A DNA stretch of 47,858 bases, from NCBI RefSeq assembly GCF_050176255.1, contig NZ_JBFXIE010000023.1; one strand, 5' to 3'. A program made the position numbers and the translations under genes. Numbering within the stretch: the first letter of the stretch is position 1; each line of letters begins with the position of its first letter. The notes below the pieces were generated by a model. It was not told the origin of the DNA. It searched no databases and saw only the letters and a list, made by a program, of their open reading frames with translations. Of the stretch, positions 23,713-32,657 are shown piece after piece. The DNA is from JBFXIE01 sp050176255 (GTDB taxonomy: Bacteria; Pseudomonadota; Gammaproteobacteria; Burkholderiales; Burkholderiaceae_C).

Positions 23713-25107
23713 ATGATCAGAATATTCAATCACTATTTTCACCGGCGTCACATTTTGCAGATCATGGTGTACTCGGTGGTCATCGTGAGTGCCATTTTTG
23801 CGGCGCTGGCCTTGCAGACCGAAGCTGGTTCGCTGAGTGCTTCCACAATTTCATCTGGTTTGGTGCGCGGACTGCTGATGGCGATCGGCATTCTTGCTGT
23901 CAATTTTGCCTTGGGTCTTTATGGCAACATGGGCGAATTAACCTTGGGGCAGATGCGGGCGCGGGCAGTTCTGTCTTTTCTATTCACCTTGATTATTACG
24001 GCCGGTATTTTGCTGCTGATGCCGTTGCACTCCCCCTATCAGAACGAACCGGTTTTCTTCGCTCTTTTGCTGACGGCGGCTGGCATGCTGATCATCCGGT
24101 TTTTGGGCGGCGATTTGTTGCCTGCGGCCTATCAGCGCCAGCGCCTGCTGATTTACGGCACGGGTGCGCGTGCACGTATCGTGGGTCAGTCCCTCGCAAT
24201 GAGTGGTCGCGACACTGAGCTGGTGGGCTATTTTGCCGGCTTGCAGGAAAAAGAGCGTGTGGTCCCCGACTCCAGCGTCATCGCGTCCGGACAGAGCCTG
24301 GCTGAATTGGTCCGGCAACGGGGCATCAATGAAATCGTGGTAGCCCTGGACGAGCGTCGGCGCGGCAGCATGTCTCTGCGGGATTTGCTGGACTGCAAGT
24401 TGAGCGGTGTCAGGGTGATTGATATTGCGGTTTATTTTGAGCAGAGCTTGGGGCAGATTCACATGGACGCTGTCTCTGCCGGCTGGCTTGTCTTTGGGGA
24501 TGGATTCAAGCAGGGAGTGGTCAGATCGGCAGTCAAATGGCTGTTTGACGTTGTGGGGGCCAGCGTTTTGCTTTTGCTTGCGTCGCCAGTGATGCTTTTG
24601 ACGGCAATCCTGATTTACCTGGAAAGCGGCGGGCCGATTTTTTATCGGCAGGAGCGTGTGGGGCGCGATGGACGGGTTTTCAATGTCGTCAAGTTTCGCA
24701 GCATGCGCAACGATGCAGAGAAAGACGGAAAACCCCGATGGGCAACTTCAGGCGACTCTCGCATCACCCGTGTGGGCCGGATTATCCGAAAAATGCGCAT
24801 CGACGAGCTGCCGCAGTTGTTTTGCGTGCTCAAGGGCGATATGAGTCTGGTGGGCCCCCGACCCGAAAGGCCTTTTTTTGTGGAGCAGCTAACCAAGGAT
24901 ATTCCGTACTACGCCTTGCGCCACGGAATCAAACCCGGTTTGACCGGGTGGGCGCAGGTGCGCTATCACTATGGCGCATCCATAGAGGATGCTGCGCAAA
25001 AACTGCAATACGACCTGTATTACGTCAAAAACCATTCCTGGTTTCTTGACCTGATCATTTTGTTTGAAACCGTGGGGGTGGTGCTGACAGGCAAGGGTGC
25101 GCAGTAG
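23713..25107 (+). CDS. PEP-CTERM-type undecaprenyl-phosphate sugar transferase (EpsB-like)
   Basis: This 464-residue polyprenyl sugar transferase would load the first sugar-phosphate of an exopolysaccharide onto undecaprenyl phosphate. Four N-terminal membrane segments (about 15-125) precede a NAD-binding-like domain (LLIYGTGARARIVG). A fifth segment (VVGASVLLLLASPVMLL) leads into the catalytic domain with FRSMRNDAE, RKMRIDELPQL, LVGPRPERPFFVEQL and GLTGWAQV. The layout matches the TIGR03013-type transferases that accompany exosortase/PEP-CTERM systems. The ATG at 23713 has GGAG at five bases; ATG 23701 is an alternative. It stands alone with no EPS cluster nearby, and its GC content is lower than the flanks. 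Confidence 0.85.
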   Translation: MIRIFNHYFHRRHILQIMVYSVVIVSAIFAALALQTEAGSLSASTISSGLVRGLLMAIGILAVNFALGLYGNMGELTLGQMRARAVLSFLFTLIITAGILLLMPLHSPYQNEPVFFALLLTAAGMLIIRFLGGDLLPAAYQRQRLLIYGTGARARIVGQSLAMSGRDTELVGYFAGLQEKERVVPDSSVIASGQSLAELVRQRGINEIVVALDERRRGSMSLRDLLDCKLSGVRVIDIAVYFEQSLGQIHMDAVSAGWLVFGDGFKQGVVRSAVKWLFDVVGASVLLLLASPVMLLTAILIYLESGGPIFYRQERVGRDGRVFNVVKFRSMRNDAEKDGKPRWATSGDSRITRVGRIIRKMRIDELPQLFCVLKGDMSLVGPRPERPFFVEQLTKDIPYYALRHGIKPGLTGWAQVRYHYGASIEDAAQKLQYDLYYVKNHSWFLDLIILFETVGVVLTGKGAQ

Positions 25108-25132
25108 CTTTGGTGGTCTTCGGCACCAATCG

Positions 25133-26434
25133 TCAGGTGCTGGCAGCGGCAGCCAGTGCCTGCAAGGCGGCCGTCACCTGCTCTGTGTCCACGCCTTCCA
25201 GTGGCACCAGCTGCGCTTGTAGCGCCTGCAGTGCGCCGGCATCTTTTTGCAGCAGGGCAATGGCCTGACCAGCGTCGCGGGGGGCGTCAAAGCCGGTGCT
25301 TTGCAGCAACAGCCGGCCGTCGGCAGCCACCAGCTTGAAATAGAACTTGCCGTCTGTCTCGCGGTACTGCTTGAAAGTCGGCAGTGCCGTCTTGGCGGCT
25401 TTGGGGCTGGCCTGGGCCGGTGCCGCGGCGCTCAGGCTGCGCAGACCCACGGCAGCGCGCAGGCGCTGCATGAAGGGTTGTGCCAGGGCGCGGGCGCGTT
25501 CGGCGCCGATTTGCAGCTGCGCTTCCACCTTCTCGGGGTGGGCCATCAGGTCGTCGTAACGCGCGCGCATGGGGGTGATCTCGCGGTCAATGCGCTCGAA
25601 CAGCATCTGTTTGGCCTCGCTCCAGGCAATGCCTTCGGCGTAGGCGCGGCGCATAGCAGCAGCGTCTTCGGGCGTGGCAAAGGCCTGGTACAGCTGGAAC
25701 AGGGCCGAGCCTTCCACCTCCTTGGGTTCACCGGGCGCGCGCGAGTCGGTCAGGATGCCGCCAATGAGCTTTTTTAGCTGCTCGCGCGTGGCAAATAGCG
25801 GGATGGTGTTGTCGTAGCTCTTGCTCATCTTGCGCCCGTCCAGGCCCAGCAGCGTGGCTACGTTGTCCTCGATGGCGGCCTCGGGCAGCGTGAAATGCTC
25901 GCCGTACAGGTGGTTGAAGCTGGCGGCCATGTCGCGCGCCATCTCGATGTGCTGGATCTGATCCCGGCCCACGGGTACCTTGTGGGCATTGAACATCAGG
26001 ATGTCGGCGGCCATCAGTACCGGGTACATGAACAGGCCGGCAGTCACGCCGTCATCCAGATCGTGCCCGGACTCTGTATTTTTGTCCTGCGCGGCCTTGT
26101 AGGCATGGGCGCGGTTGAGCAGGCCCTTGCCGGTCACGCAGGTCAGCAGCCAGTGCAGCTCGGGGATTTCGGGCACGTCGGACTGGCGGTAGAAGGTGAC
26201 CTGCTGCGGGTCCAGTCCGGCGGCCAGCCAGCTGGCGGCGATCTCCAGGGTGGAGCGGTGCACGCGCTCGGGTTCCTGGCACTTGATGAGGGCGTGGTAG
26301 TCGGCCAGAAAGTAAAAGCTCTCCACGCCAGCGCTGCGGCTGGCGGCCACGGCGGGACGAATGGAGCCCACAAAGTTACCCAGGTGCGGAGTGCCCGAGG
26401 GCGTGATGCCTGTAAGAAAACGCGTGGTGGTCAT
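25133..26434 (-). CDS. trpS: Tryptophanyl-tRNA synthetase with extra C-terminal domain
   Basis: TrpS charges tRNA-Trp. The class I signatures are present: the HIGH analogue PSGTPHLGN (about 12-20) and KMSKS in LDGRKMSKSYDNT. The catalytic and anticodon parts end near residue 335. An Ala-rich linker then leads to a module of about 85 residues starting FKQYRETDGKFYFKLVAADG, which resembles the YegP/DUF1508 fold repeat. That makes 433 residues instead of about 334. The start ATG at 26434 gives MTTTRFLTGITPSG. It is the last gene of the PHP-yciO-protease-trpS group and follows the protease by 10 bases. Confidence 0.93.
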   Translation of the reverse strand: MTTTRFLTGITPSGTPHLGNFVGSIRPAVAASRSAGVESFYFLADYHALIKCQEPERVHRSTLEIAASWLAAGLDPQQVTFYRQSDVPEIPELHWLLTCVTGKGLLNRAHAYKAAQDKNTESGHDLDDGVTAGLFMYPVLMAADILMFNAHKVPVGRDQIQHIEMARDMAASFNHLYGEHFTLPEAAIEDNVATLLGLDGRKMSKSYDNTIPLFATREQLKKLIGGILTDSRAPGEPKEVEGSALFQLYQAFATPEDAAAMRRAYAEGIAWSEAKQMLFERIDREITPMRARYDDLMAHPEKVEAQLQIGAERARALAQPFMQRLRAAVGLRSLSAAAPAQASPKAAKTALPTFKQYRETDGKFYFKLVAADGRLLLQSTGFDAPRDAGQAIALLQKDAGALQALQAQLVPLEGVDTEQVTAALQALAAAAST

Positions 26435-26444
26435 GGGACAGGGG

Positions 26445-27113
26445 TCAGCGAAGCAGCGCGGTGAGCGGGGAGATCAGCAGGTCGATGGCGGCATAGCCCA
26501 GCGACATCAGCGGGCGCAGCCACAGCGTGCCCACGATGCCCGCCACGACCAGCGCCAGCACGATGAAAAAGCCATAGGGCTCGATGCGCGCCAGCAGGTG
26601 CGCCTGCTTCCAGGGCAGCAGGCCGACGAGAATGCGCCCGCCATCGAGCGGCGGCAGAGGAAACAGGTTGAAGGCCCACATCACCAGATTGACCGCTATG
26701 CCGGCCCGGGCCATTTCGATGAAAAAGCGTTCTTGTGTGCCCATGGCGGCCAGCACAACCAGCAGCAGTGCCCAGCCAATGGCCTGAACGAAGTTGGAGG
26801 CCGGGCCCGCCAGCGCCACCCAGACCATGTCGCGCTTGGGGTGGCGCAGGTGGCTGAAGTTGACCGGTACGGGTTTTGCGTAGCCAAACAGGAAAGCGCC
26901 CGAAGTGGCAAAGTACAGCAGCAGGGGCATCAGCACGGTGCCAACGGGGTCGATGTGCTTAAGCGGGTTGAGTGTGATGCGCCCCATCATCATGGCGGTG
27001 TTGTCGCCAAAATGCCGGGCCGCGTAGCCGTGGGCTGCCTCGTGCACCGTGATGGCGAACAGCACCGGCAGGGCGTAGATGAGTACGGTCTGGATAAGGT
27101 TGGATAGGTCCAC
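26445..27113 (-). CDS. Site-2 protease family (M50) membrane metalloprotease
   Basis: A 222-residue membrane protein with the zinc motif HEAAH in FAITVHEAAHGYAARHFGD and the distal ligand motif NLFPLPPLDGGRI. These are the hallmarks of the SREBPP/Rv2869-independent short M50 family. About five membrane segments are present. Substrate is unknown; long M50 relatives (RseP) cut anti-sigma factors. The GTG at 27113 gives VDLSNLIQTVLIYA; no ATG is available in frame near there. It lies between the yciO-like gene (137 bases upstream) and trpS (10 bases downstream), a neighbourhood often seen in betaproteobacteria. Confidence 0.88.
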   Translation of the reverse strand: MDLSNLIQTVLIYALPVLFAITVHEAAHGYAARHFGDNTAMMMGRITLNPLKHIDPVGTVLMPLLLYFATSGAFLFGYAKPVPVNFSHLRHPKRDMVWVALAGPASNFVQAIGWALLLVVLAAMGTQERFFIEMARAGIAVNLVMWAFNLFPLPPLDGGRILVGLLPWKQAHLLARIEPYGFFIVLALVVAGIVGTLWLRPLMSLGYAAIDLLISPLTALLR

Positions 27114-27249
27114 GGCTGTGATTGTGTCAGACGCCCGATGGTCGGGCCTTGGCAAGATGCATTGCAAATGCTTGCAAGCGGGTTGCGCTGAGCGCAGGTT
27201 TATTCGATAGGGAGCAGGGTGCCCCCCACACTGGCAGCCAGCCGCATCT

Positions 27250-27885
27250 TCAAAACCCCAGCGCCTGCAAGCTGCCACGCCCTTCACGCACCACGATGGC
27301 CTGGCCACCAGTGCTCATGGGCGTGAGATCCAGCACCGTGGTGGGCTCCAGGGGGCAGGCGCCAGAGTCGATGATGCCGTCGATCTGCTTTTCAAAGCGC
27401 TCGCGGATTTCCTCTGGGTCGTTCAGTGGTGCGGTCTCGCCCGGCGGGATCAGCGTGGTGGCCAGCAGCGGCGCGCCGTGCAACTCCAGCAGCAGTTGCA
27501 AGCCCTTGCGGTCGGGCACGCGCAGGCCGATGGTCTTGCGTTGCGGGTGGCTGACCCGGCGAGGCACTTCCTTGGTGGCATCGAGGATGAAGGTGTAAGG
27601 CCCCGGCGTGGCGAGCCTGAGCAGCCGGTACTGCCGGTTGTCCACGTGGGCATAGCTGGCCAGCTCGGACAAGTCACGGCACAGCAGCGTCAGGTGGTGC
27701 TTGTCGCTGATCTGGCGCACGCGGCGGATGCGATCTACCGCGTCCTTGTCGTCGAGCTGGCAGACCAGCGCGTAGCTGGAGTCCGTCGGCACGGCCACAA
27801 CGCCGCCGCCCGACAGCAAGGCGGCCGCCTGCTTGAGCAGACGTGGCTGCGGGTTGTCTGCGTGAATTTCGAAATGCTGGGCCAT
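27250..27885 (-). CDS. yciO: YciO-type YrdC/Sua5 domain protein
   Basis: A 211-residue YrdC-fold protein related to the threonylcarbamoyl-AMP synthases of t6A synthesis. It opens VVAVPTDSSYALVCQLDDKDA, then KHHLTLLCRDLSELASYA and PGPYTFILDATKEVPRR, and ends SGACPLEPTTVLDL. The SxxxT core is of the YciO subtype, whose exact role is not settled; E. coli YciO is a weak TC-AMP synthase at best. It sits between the PHP phosphoesterase and the M50 protease on one strand, as E. coli yciV-yciO do. Start at ATG 27885. Confidence 0.85.
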   Translation of the reverse strand: MAQHFEIHADNPQPRLLKQAAALLSGGGVVAVPTDSSYALVCQLDDKDAVDRIRRVRQISDKHHLTLLCRDLSELASYAHVDNRQYRLLRLATPGPYTFILDATKEVPRRVSHPQRKTIGLRVPDRKGLQLLLELHGAPLLATTLIPPGETAPLNDPEEIRERFEKQIDGIIDSGACPLEPTTVLDLTPMSTGGQAIVVREGRGSLQALGF

Positions 27886-27900
27886 GTGAGAGCGGTGCTT

Positions 27901-28782
27901 TCAGGCGGTACCAGATGGCCGGGGGGCGTGCAGGACGCGGCCGGCAAGAAGATCCCACACGGGGGTGAGCTGCCCCGGCAGGTTGGGCAGGACGCCCAGG
28001 TCGGTGTGCGACTCGTTGGGGCTGTGAAAGTCGCTTCCGCGCGATGCGGCCAGGTCGAATTCTTGGGCCAGGGCTGCATAAGTGGCGTATTCGGCGGGAG
28101 TGTGGCTGCCGGTCACCACCTCCACGCCCTGGCCACCGTGTTGCTTGAATTCAGAGAACAGCGCGTATTCCTCGTTGGCCGTGAAGCCGTAGCGCGCAGG
28201 GTGGGCGATCACCGCCATGCCCCCGGCCTCACGAATCCAGCGTACCGCATCGCCCAGCGATGCCCAGCGGTGTGGCACATAGCCGGGCTTGCCTTCGATG
28301 AGGTATTTGCGAAACACCTCGGATGTGTCGTGACAGACACCGGCTTCTACGAGAAAGCGCGCAAAGTGCGTGCGCGAGATCAGCTCGGGGTTGCCCGCGT
28401 AGCGCAGCGCGCCCTCAAAAGCGCCGTGGATGCCCACCCGGGCCAGCTGATCGCCGATCTCTCGGGCGCGCTCCTCACGCCCGCCGCGCGTATCGGCCAG
28501 GCCCTGGGCCAGTTGCGCGTCGTCGGCATCGAAACCCAGGCCCACGATGTGCACCGTGGTGCCGGCAAAGGTGACGGATATTTCGGTGCCCGTGAGGTAG
28601 TCCATGCCCTGCGCGTGCGCGGCGGCCATCGCGCGGTGCTGGCCGCCGATCTCGTCATGGTCGGTCAGCGCCCACAACTGCACGCCATTGGCATGTGCGC
28701 GGGCGGCCAGTTGTTCGGGCGTGAGGGTACCGTCGGACACCACGGAGTGGCAATGCAAGTCGGCGTTGATGGATGTAGTCAC
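27901..28782 (-). CDS. rnm: PHP-domain phosphoesterase (RNase AM/YciV-like)
   Basis: A 293-residue PHP-domain enzyme resembling YciV (TrpH), which hydrolyses 3',5'-nucleotides and trims 5' ends of short rRNA fragments. The metal-binding motifs are present in order: ADLHCHSVVSDGTLTPEQL, LTDHDEIGG, EISVTFAGTTVHIVG, AHPARY, and ASRGSDFHSP. The start at 28782 gives MTTSINADLHCH, which is tight against the first motif. It is the first gene of the yciV-yciO-protease-trpS group and diverges from the chemoreceptor. Confidence 0.88.
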   Translation of the reverse strand: MTTSINADLHCHSVVSDGTLTPEQLAARAHANGVQLWALTDHDEIGGQHRAMAAAHAQGMDYLTGTEISVTFAGTTVHIVGLGFDADDAQLAQGLADTRGGREERAREIGDQLARVGIHGAFEGALRYAGNPELISRTHFARFLVEAGVCHDTSEVFRKYLIEGKPGYVPHRWASLGDAVRWIREAGGMAVIAHPARYGFTANEEYALFSEFKQHGGQGVEVVTGSHTPAEYATYAALAQEFDLAASRGSDFHSPNESHTDLGVLPNLPGQLTPVWDLLAGRVLHAPRPSGTA

Positions 28783-29016
28783 AAAATCATTGTAGGGCGT
28801 GGGCGGCAGTCGCGTTGTCCGGCCGGCGGCGCTGGTGATTTCGTCGGTGAGGGCAGCTTTGCCATTGTGTAATCAAATGTTTTGCAAGACGCAGTACATT
28901 GCCGCACCAGTCGCGTCCGATGGCGGGGCTGTGATGTGTGGGCTCGGCGGGGATGCCGAGGGCCTTTTGGATCAACCGGGCGCCTAGTGCGCGTCTTCAG
29001 AAACGATGTAAAACAT

Positions 29017-30804
29017 ATGAATCTCAACCACATTCCGGTTGCCCGCAAACTATGGGTGCTGGTTCTGGCCATGGTGATTCCTATGGTGGTGCTGCTGGTC
29101 GGCGTGATGAACCACCTGGGGGATCTCGATGACCAAGCCACGCTGGCCGTGCATGCCAGTGAGAACCGGATCAGCATGGCTTTGCGCTGGAAGGGTCTGT
29201 CTGCGCTGGCCGTGGATCAATCCGTGAATGCGTTGATCACCACCGACGAAGCCCTGACGGCACGCTTGCAGCAAAAAGTCAGGCAGGGCATCGAGGCCAT
29301 CAATGTCCTGCAAAAACAGATCGAGTCTGAAGCCCTCACGGCGGACGACAAGGCCCAGTTGGAGCGCGTGGCCGCCGCCCGCCAGGCGACCCTGGATGCG
29401 CTGGCGCAAGCCAGCAAACTGCGCGCCGATGGTGACTTGGCCAGCGCGCAGGCGCTGGTTGACAGTCAATTTGTGCCCGCCGTGGCGCGCTACGCGGGTG
29501 AGCAAGACGCCTTCGTGCAACTGCAGGAGCGCCAGCGCGACGCGGCCAACGCGTATTCCGAGGCGCAGCGCAAGCGCGCCGAGTGGGCCAGCCTGGGCAT
29601 TGCCGCGCTGATGATGATTGCGGGCCTGGCGCTGGCCAACCTGCTGGTGCGCGCCATCACGCAGCCGTTGTCGCGTGCGGTGGGCCTGGCCGACGCCATC
29701 GCCACGGGCGATCTCACGCAGGATGTGCATGACGACCGTCGTGACGAGCTGGGGGACTTGCTGCGCTCTTTGTCAGCCATGGGCGCGCGCCTGCGCAGCG
29801 TGGTCGGCGAAGTGCGTGCCGGCGTTGAGTCGGTCTCGGCCGCATCCAGCCAGATTGCCACCGGTAATCAGGATTTGTCCGCGCGCACCGAGCAGACCGC
29901 CGCCAACCTGGAAGAAACTGCCGCCAGCATGGAAGAGCTGACGGCCACCGTCACCCAGTCGGCTGACACTGCCCGCCAGGCCAACCAGCTTGCCGCCAAC
30001 GCGGCGCAGGCCGCCGAGCGTGGCGGCGAAGTGGCAGTCCAGGTGGTTGCCAGCATGCAGCGCATCTCCGACAGCAGCCGCAAGATTGCCGACATCATCG
30101 GCGTGATCGATGGCATCGCTTTCCAGACCAACATCCTGGCGCTGAACGCCGCTGTCGAAGCCGCCCGCGCCGGCGAGCAGGGCCGCGGCTTTGCCGTGGT
30201 GGCGGGCGAGGTGCGCAGCCTGGCGCAGCGCTCTGCCTCGGCGGCGCGCGAGATCAAGCAACTGATCACCACCAGCGTGGACAACGTCGAGGCCGGCTCT
30301 GCCCAGGTGGAGCAGGCGGGCCAGGCCATGCAAGACATCGTGCAGGGCGTGCGCCGGGTCAGCGACCTGATTGGCGAGATCACCGCCTCGTCCACCGAGC
30401 AGCGCGACGGCATCGGCCAGGTCAATCAGGCTGTGGCCAACCTGGATCAGATGACGCAGCAAAACGCCGCGCTGGTGGAAGAAGCCACCGCCGCCGCCGC
30501 ATCCATGCACGAGCAGGCCCAGCGCCTGAGCGAGGTGGTGGCCGTATTCAACGTGGGCAGCGCCGCCCTGACGGCCGTGCGCGTCCCTGCGCGCGCACCG
30601 GCGCAGGCGCCCGCTTCGCAGACCCGGCCCGCAGTGGCTGCCACCGCCCGCACGGCGCTGTCCAAGCCTGCGCCCGCCAAGTCCGCATCGCCGAATCCTG
30701 TATCACCCCGGCCTGCGCCCGCCAAGGCCGCGCCGCCCCGCATTGACCCGGCCTCCAGGGTGGCCGTCGCGGCGGGCGCTGATGATGATTGGGAGAGTTT
30801 CTGA
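29017..30804 (+). CDS. Methyl-accepting chemotaxis protein
   Basis: A 595-residue chemoreceptor. The first membrane segment (VLVLAMVIPMVVLLVGVM, about 12-29) and a four-helix-like periplasmic domain with many heptads precede the second segment (IAALMMIAGLALANLLV, about 192-208). A HAMP domain and a long cytoplasmic coiled coil follow, with the conserved hairpin tip GIAFQTNILALNAAVEAARAGEQGRGF. The C-terminus has a Pro/Ala linker and ends DDDWESF, a pentapeptide of the xWxxF type that tethers CheR/CheB. The ligand is unknown. ATG 29017 gives MNLNHIPVARKLWVL; no good ribosome site is visible. Confidence 0.93.
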   Translation: MNLNHIPVARKLWVLVLAMVIPMVVLLVGVMNHLGDLDDQATLAVHASENRISMALRWKGLSALAVDQSVNALITTDEALTARLQQKVRQGIEAINVLQKQIESEALTADDKAQLERVAAARQATLDALAQASKLRADGDLASAQALVDSQFVPAVARYAGEQDAFVQLQERQRDAANAYSEAQRKRAEWASLGIAALMMIAGLALANLLVRAITQPLSRAVGLADAIATGDLTQDVHDDRRDELGDLLRSLSAMGARLRSVVGEVRAGVESVSAASSQIATGNQDLSARTEQTAANLEETAASMEELTATVTQSADTARQANQLAANAAQAAERGGEVAVQVVASMQRISDSSRKIADIIGVIDGIAFQTNILALNAAVEAARAGEQGRGFAVVAGEVRSLAQRSASAAREIKQLITTSVDNVEAGSAQVEQAGQAMQDIVQGVRRVSDLIGEITASSTEQRDGIGQVNQAVANLDQMTQQNAALVEEATAAAASMHEQAQRLSEVVAVFNVGSAALTAVRVPARAPAQAPASQTRPAVAATARTALSKPAPAKSASPNPVSPRPAPAKAAPPRIDPASRVAVAAGADDDWESF

Positions 30805-30817
30805 GGCTCCTGGCGAA

Positions 30818-30875
30818 TTGCTATGAATAAATGAGCTTTCAGCGCTTGATATACAAGCGCTAGAGGCTTATTTGA
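30818..30875 (+). repeat. Dispersed palindromic repeat, copy after the chemoreceptor
   Basis: It begins TTGCTATGAATAAATGAGCT, then AGCGCTT-GATATAC-AAGCGCT and AGAGGCTTATTTGA. This is the cleanest intergenic copy, with a perfect AGCGCTT/AAGCGCT stem. It fills most of the gap between the chemoreceptor stop and the recJ stop, where it could act as a bidirectional terminator. Confidence 0.8.
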
Positions 30876-30893
30876 TGTGAGGTGACGTGTGCC

Positions 30894-32609
30894 TCAACCC
30901 TGCACGCCCTCAATCAGGAACTGCACCCTGCGCTCGCCGCGCCATTCGTTCACGTCCAGCCGGAAGGCCAGCAAGGGGCGCTCTGGCAGGGGATCGGTGT
31001 GGCCAAACCAGATCGCGTCCACGGGCTGGCCCTGGTGCAGCAGCTTGATTTGCAGGTGGTTGCGCGCCTCGCCCACCAGGCGCTGGCTCAGCACTTGCAC
31101 TTCTTCGCTGAACGTCGGCGGTGCAAAGCCCTGGCCCCACACTTGCAGCTGCAGCGCGTCCACCAGTTCGGCGCGGCAGTACTGCGGCGCCAGCGGGCCG
31201 TCGGTTTCCAGCTGGCGCGTGAGCGTGGCGGCGTCCAGCCATTCTTGTGCGACCTGCGCAAAAGCCTGCTCAAAGGTTCCGAAATGCTCCTCGGCCACGG
31301 TGCAGCCGGCGGCCATGGCGTGCCCGCCAAACTTCAGGATCACGCCGGGGTGGCGCTTGGCCACCAGGTCCAGCGCGTCGCGCAGGTGAAAGCCGGCAAT
31401 CGACCGGCCCGAGCCCTTCAGCTCATGCTCTTTGCCCGGTGCGCTGCTGGCGGCGAACACGAAGGTGGGGCGATGCAGTTTGTCCTTGAGGCGCGAGGCC
31501 ACGATTCCCACCACGCCTTCGTGAAAGTCGGGGTCGAACACGCTGATCGCGGGCGGCGGCTCCTCACCCTCGTCGAACAGGCTCTCCGCCAGCAGCAGCG
31601 CCTGCTCGCGCATGCCCCCCTCCAGCTCGCGGCGCTCGCGGTTGATGGCGTCCAGCTGGCGTGCCAGCTCGGCGGCGCGCGCCGGGTCGTCGGTCAGCAG
31701 GCATTCGATGCCCAGCGTCATGTCGGCCAGGCGCCCGGCGGCATTGATGCGCGGGCCCAGCGCAAAGCCAAAGTCGAAGGTGGTGGCCACCGGGGATTTG
31801 CGCGCGGCTGCATCAAACAGTGCCTGGATGCCCGCCTGCATCTGGCCGGCGCGGATGCGCTTCAAGCCCTGCGCCACCAGGCGGCGGTTGTTGCTGTCCA
31901 GGCGCACCACGTCGGCCACGGTGCCCAGGGCGACGAGCGGTAGCAGCGGCTCCAGCCTGGGCTGCGTGGCCTTGTCGAACAGGCCGCGCGTGCGCAGCTC
32001 GGCGCGCAGCGCCAGCAGCACGTAGAACATCACGCCCACGCCGGCCATGGACTTGCTCTCGAAGCCGCAGCCCGGCTGGTTGGGGTTGACGATGGCGTCG
32101 GCCGCGGGCAGATCGGGGCCCGGCAGGTGGTGGTCGGTGATGAGCACTTGCAGGCCCAGCGCCTTGGCGCGGGCCACGCCTTCGATGCTGGCGATGCCGT
32201 TGTCCACGGTGACGAGCACGTCGGCGCCCTTGTCAAACACGCGCTGCGCGATGGGGGCGGTGAGGCCGTAGCCGTCCACCACGCGGTCGGGCACCAGATA
32301 CTGAACATGGCGCGCGCCCAGCAGCCGCAGGCCGCGCACGCCCACCGCGCAGGCGGTGGCGCCGTCGCAGTCGTAGTCGGCCACGATGACCAGGCGTTTG
32401 TCCTGGGCGATGGCGTCGGCCAGCAGGGCGGCGGCCTCGCGCGCGCCCTTGAGGGTGCCCGGCGGCAGCAGGCGGGCGAGGGCGTCGTCCAGCTCCTCCT
32501 TGGCGCGGATGCCGCGCGCCGCATACAGGCGTGCCAGCAGCGGGTGCACGCCGGCTTGCTCCAGCGCCCAGACCACGCGCGGGGGGGTGTCTCTAGCTAC
32601 TATTTTCAT
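30894..32609 (-). CDS. recJ: Single-stranded-DNA-specific exonuclease RecJ
   Basis: RecJ degrades single-stranded DNA 5' to 3' in recombination and in base-excision and mismatch repair. The 571-residue protein shows the DHH superfamily motifs: VIVADYDCDGATA, VTVDNGIAS, ITDHHLPG, and the DHHA1 motif GKEHELKGSGRSIAGFHLRDAL with GGHAMAAG. The C-terminal OB-fold follows. The ATG at 32609 overlaps the stop of the upstream gene (ATGA) and lies inside a dispersed-repeat copy, so its first codons are repeat-derived. Pairing with an RpfE-like gene is also seen in Xanthomonas. Confidence 0.94.
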   Translation of the reverse strand: MKIVARDTPPRVVWALEQAGVHPLLARLYAARGIRAKEELDDALARLLPPGTLKGAREAAALLADAIAQDKRLVIVADYDCDGATACAVGVRGLRLLGARHVQYLVPDRVVDGYGLTAPIAQRVFDKGADVLVTVDNGIASIEGVARAKALGLQVLITDHHLPGPDLPAADAIVNPNQPGCGFESKSMAGVGVMFYVLLALRAELRTRGLFDKATQPRLEPLLPLVALGTVADVVRLDSNNRRLVAQGLKRIRAGQMQAGIQALFDAAARKSPVATTFDFGFALGPRINAAGRLADMTLGIECLLTDDPARAAELARQLDAINRERRELEGGMREQALLLAESLFDEGEEPPPAISVFDPDFHEGVVGIVASRLKDKLHRPTFVFAASSAPGKEHELKGSGRSIAGFHLRDALDLVAKRHPGVILKFGGHAMAAGCTVAEEHFGTFEQAFAQVAQEWLDAATLTRQLETDGPLAPQYCRAELVDALQLQVWGQGFAPPTFSEEVQVLSQRLVGEARNHLQIKLLHQGQPVDAIWFGHTDPLPERPLLAFRLDVNEWRGERRVQFLIEGVQG

Positions 32610-32657
32610 AGCTGTTCGCGCAAGCTGGAAAAGCGCTGGGGCCTGAAAAGGCTTTGA
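32594..32657 (+). repeat. Dispersed palindromic repeat, copy across the rpfE-like/recJ junction
   Basis: It begins GCTACTATTTTCATAGCTGT, then GCGCAAGCTGG, AAGCGCTGGGGCC and GAAAAGGCTTTGA. It lies antisense to both genes and carries the last codons (LFRPQRFSSLREQL) and stop of the RpfE-like protein and the ATG of recJ. It also aligns closely with the copy at 47266 in lolA. Confidence 0.65.

Noticed and set aside
25768..25800. TTTTTTAGCTGCTCGCGC-like match to the repeat inside trpS
   Set aside because: It encodes the conserved REQLKKLIGG part of TrpS found in this enzyme type, so the resemblance is better explained by protein conservation. Not counted as a copy.
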